Shown here: one piece after another, positions 4,679 to 5,685 of the stretch
How the letters are laid out: each line of letters starts with the position of its first letter
How positions within the stretch are numbered: position 1 is the first letter of the stretch
Assembly: GCA_028711905.1 (NCBI GenBank)
Contig: JAQTRI010000252.1
Location: 1-5,685, forward strand
Direction: 5' to 3'
Length of the DNA stretch: 5,685 nt
Origin: Candidatus Wallbacteria bacterium
GTDB taxonomy: Bacteria; Muiribacteriota; JAQTZZ01
Made by a program: the position numbers and the translations under genes
The notes under the pieces: generated by a model
What the model was told of the DNA's origin: nothing
The model's database searches: none
What the model saw: only the letters and a program-made list of their open reading frames with translations

Positions 4679-5685
4679 GTGAAGGTCGAGGAATGGCTGG
4701 AGCTTCATGAGGTAAAACCAGGCATGACCCTGGCTAAGGATGTGGAGTCCGGTGGCCAGGTGATCCTGACCAGCGGGTTAGTGTTTTCCGAGGAGATTTT
4801 ATCCCTGCTCCAGGGTATGGACATCCCCCGGATTCCAGTACTGACCGAGGTTGAGGACGAACCTGTTGTTTCTCTTGTGGACCCGGAAGCGGTAATTTTC
4901 ACCGGCGTGCGGGACATTTACCATCTTCTGAAACTGATTTTCCAAAAAAGCTGTAAAACAGGGGCTCTTGATCCTGAAAGCATTTCTGTTTTATGCGCAA
5001 AAATCGAAGCTCTGGCTGAAAAAGGGCAGGAATGCGACCTTTTTCAACTGGTGAAGGCCTCAGGCGTTGACCGCTACGACATTGCCCATACGGTCAACAG
5101 GCTGATCCTGTGTCTGCTGCTGTCTGACAGGATGGGCCATACACGGGAAGAACGCCGGCAAATGGCCCTGTCCGCTGCTTTTGCGGACATGGGTAATATT
5201 CTCATTGACCGGCAGTTGCTGTGCCGGAAGGAGCGCCTGACCAAGCAGGAATATCTGGAAGTGCGCAGACACATTTTTATGGGTGTGACTCTCATGAAAA
5301 ACTGTTTTTCCCTGGAAGGGGAGGTGCTGCTGGGACTGGTGCAGCACCACGAACGGTATAACGGGAGCGGGTATCCACGCGGGCTTACTGGTGACGAAAT
5401 TCATCCTGTCAGCCTGGCGATCGGGCTGGCCGACATGTTCGATGCCCTGATCGCTGATCGTCCTTACAGGAAGGCCTATTCCCTTTATGACGCCATGCGC
5501 CTGCTACTTTCCGTATCCGGCAGTCTTTTTCCACCACACCTTGTTAATTCCCTGTTCAAGCTTTTCACTTTTTATCCTCCAAATACAACTGTACGACTGA
5601 ATACCGGAGAAATCGGTACAGTTGCGTATGTCAGCAACGAGAGCGTCATGCGGCCGACAGTGAAGGTGTGTTTCGACCACACAGG
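4679..5685 (+). CDS. HD-GYP domain protein with altered HD motif (3' end outside window)
   Basis: HD-GYP proteins hydrolyse the second messenger c-di-GMP or bind it as receptors. The visible 335 residues start at GTG 4679 with GGAGG 4 bases upstream, 19 bases after the FUN14 stop; the next in-frame ATG (4724) would cut into the N-terminal domain. Residues 1-60 form the small domain often seen before HD-GYP (V-PGMTLAKDV, then ILTSG). The HD-GYP region (about 130-270) keeps H137, D170, H198, HHE (223-225), GSGYP (229-233), the ADMFDAL block with D252, and RPYR (261-264). The expected H-D-x-G-K motif instead reads A169-D170-M-G-N173, so one metal ligand and the lysine are missing. The C-terminal LNTGEIGTV segment (about 307-315) is also common in the family. 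Catalysis is therefore doubtful; a c-di-GMP sensor or single-metal form is possible. No membrane segment or receiver domain is seen. Confidence 0.9.
   Translation, partial: MKVEEWLELHEVKPGMTLAKDVESGGQVILTSGLVFSEEILSLLQGMDIPRIPVLTEVEDEPVVSLVDPEAVIFTGVRDIYHLLKLIFQKSCKTGALDPESISVLCAKIEALAEKGQECDLFQLVKASGVDRYDIAHTVNRLILCLLLSDRMGHTREERRQMALSAAFADMGNILIDRQLLCRKERLTKQEYLEVRRHIFMGVTLMKNCFSLEGEVLLGLVQHHERYNGSGYPRGLTGDEIHPVSLAIGLADMFDALIADRPYRKAYSLYDAMRLLLSVSGSLFPPHLVNSLFKLFTFYPPNTTVRLNTGEIGTVAYVSNESVMRPTVKVCFDHT

Noticed and set aside
5060..5404. A 114-codon open frame on the minus strand inside the HD-GYP gene.
   Set aside because: It lies opposite the conserved HD-GYP motifs, has no recognisable domain, and is best explained as a codon-bias shadow.
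1..5685. Search by eye for CRISPR repeats, insertion sequences, tRNA, rRNA, riboswitches and attachment sites.
   Set aside because: No regularly spaced repeats, terminal inverted repeats, transposase motifs or RNA-like conserved blocks were seen; nearly all bases are in confident genes, and the only non-coding stretch above 20 bases is 1848-1993.

Overview
This window looks like chromosome from a bacterium with roughly balanced base composition (judged by eye near 50% G+C, not computed). It has compact, overlapping genes and standard bacterial start signals. I see no mobile element, CRISPR array, tRNA or rRNA. The lineage cannot be fixed from this sequence; a type II secretion/type IV pilus-like inner-membrane platform gene with pseudopilin genes fits a diderm, probably uncultured, bacterium.

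Left half, minus strand (1-1847): a housekeeping operon reading right to left, yebC - ruvC - ruvA, with the first few codons of a further gene (most likely ruvB) at the left edge. The genes overlap by 1 to 16 bases, so they are probably co-transcribed and translationally coupled. RuvA, RuvB and RuvC form the Holliday-junction branch-migration and resolution machinery; YebC is a TACO1-family translation or regulatory factor. A good sigma70-type promoter for this operon lies in the divergent intergenic region.

Middle (1848-1993): a 146-base divergent intergenic region. It holds the minus-strand promoter, a 7-base direct repeat with a 30-base period over that promoter, and a perfect extended -10 element pointing right. 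The extended -10 would place the transcription start at, or one base before, the gspF start codon, which suggests a leaderless mRNA.

Right half, plus strand (1994-5685): a second tightly packed operon. It encodes a GspF/PilC-type inner-membrane platform protein, three consecutive small pseudopilin-like proteins (the last two clearly paralogous, sharing a C-terminal DVRS...L(D/E)GTxYxEW motif), a FUN14-family membrane protein, and an HD-GYP-type protein that runs off the right edge. The HD-GYP protein keeps most signature motifs but has Ala-Asp in place of the His-Asp pair. The assembly ATPase and secretin are not in the window, so this is either part of a larger locus or an accessory set that borrows those parts from elsewhere.

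The main points of interest are the FUN14 protein inside a pseudopilin operon, its pairing with a degenerate HD-GYP protein (possibly a c-di-GMP receptor or single-metal variant), the unusual pseudopilin processing sites, and the possible leaderless start of the operon. No single element is proven to be a new system; the combination platform + three pseudopilins + FUN14 + HD-GYP is the best candidate.
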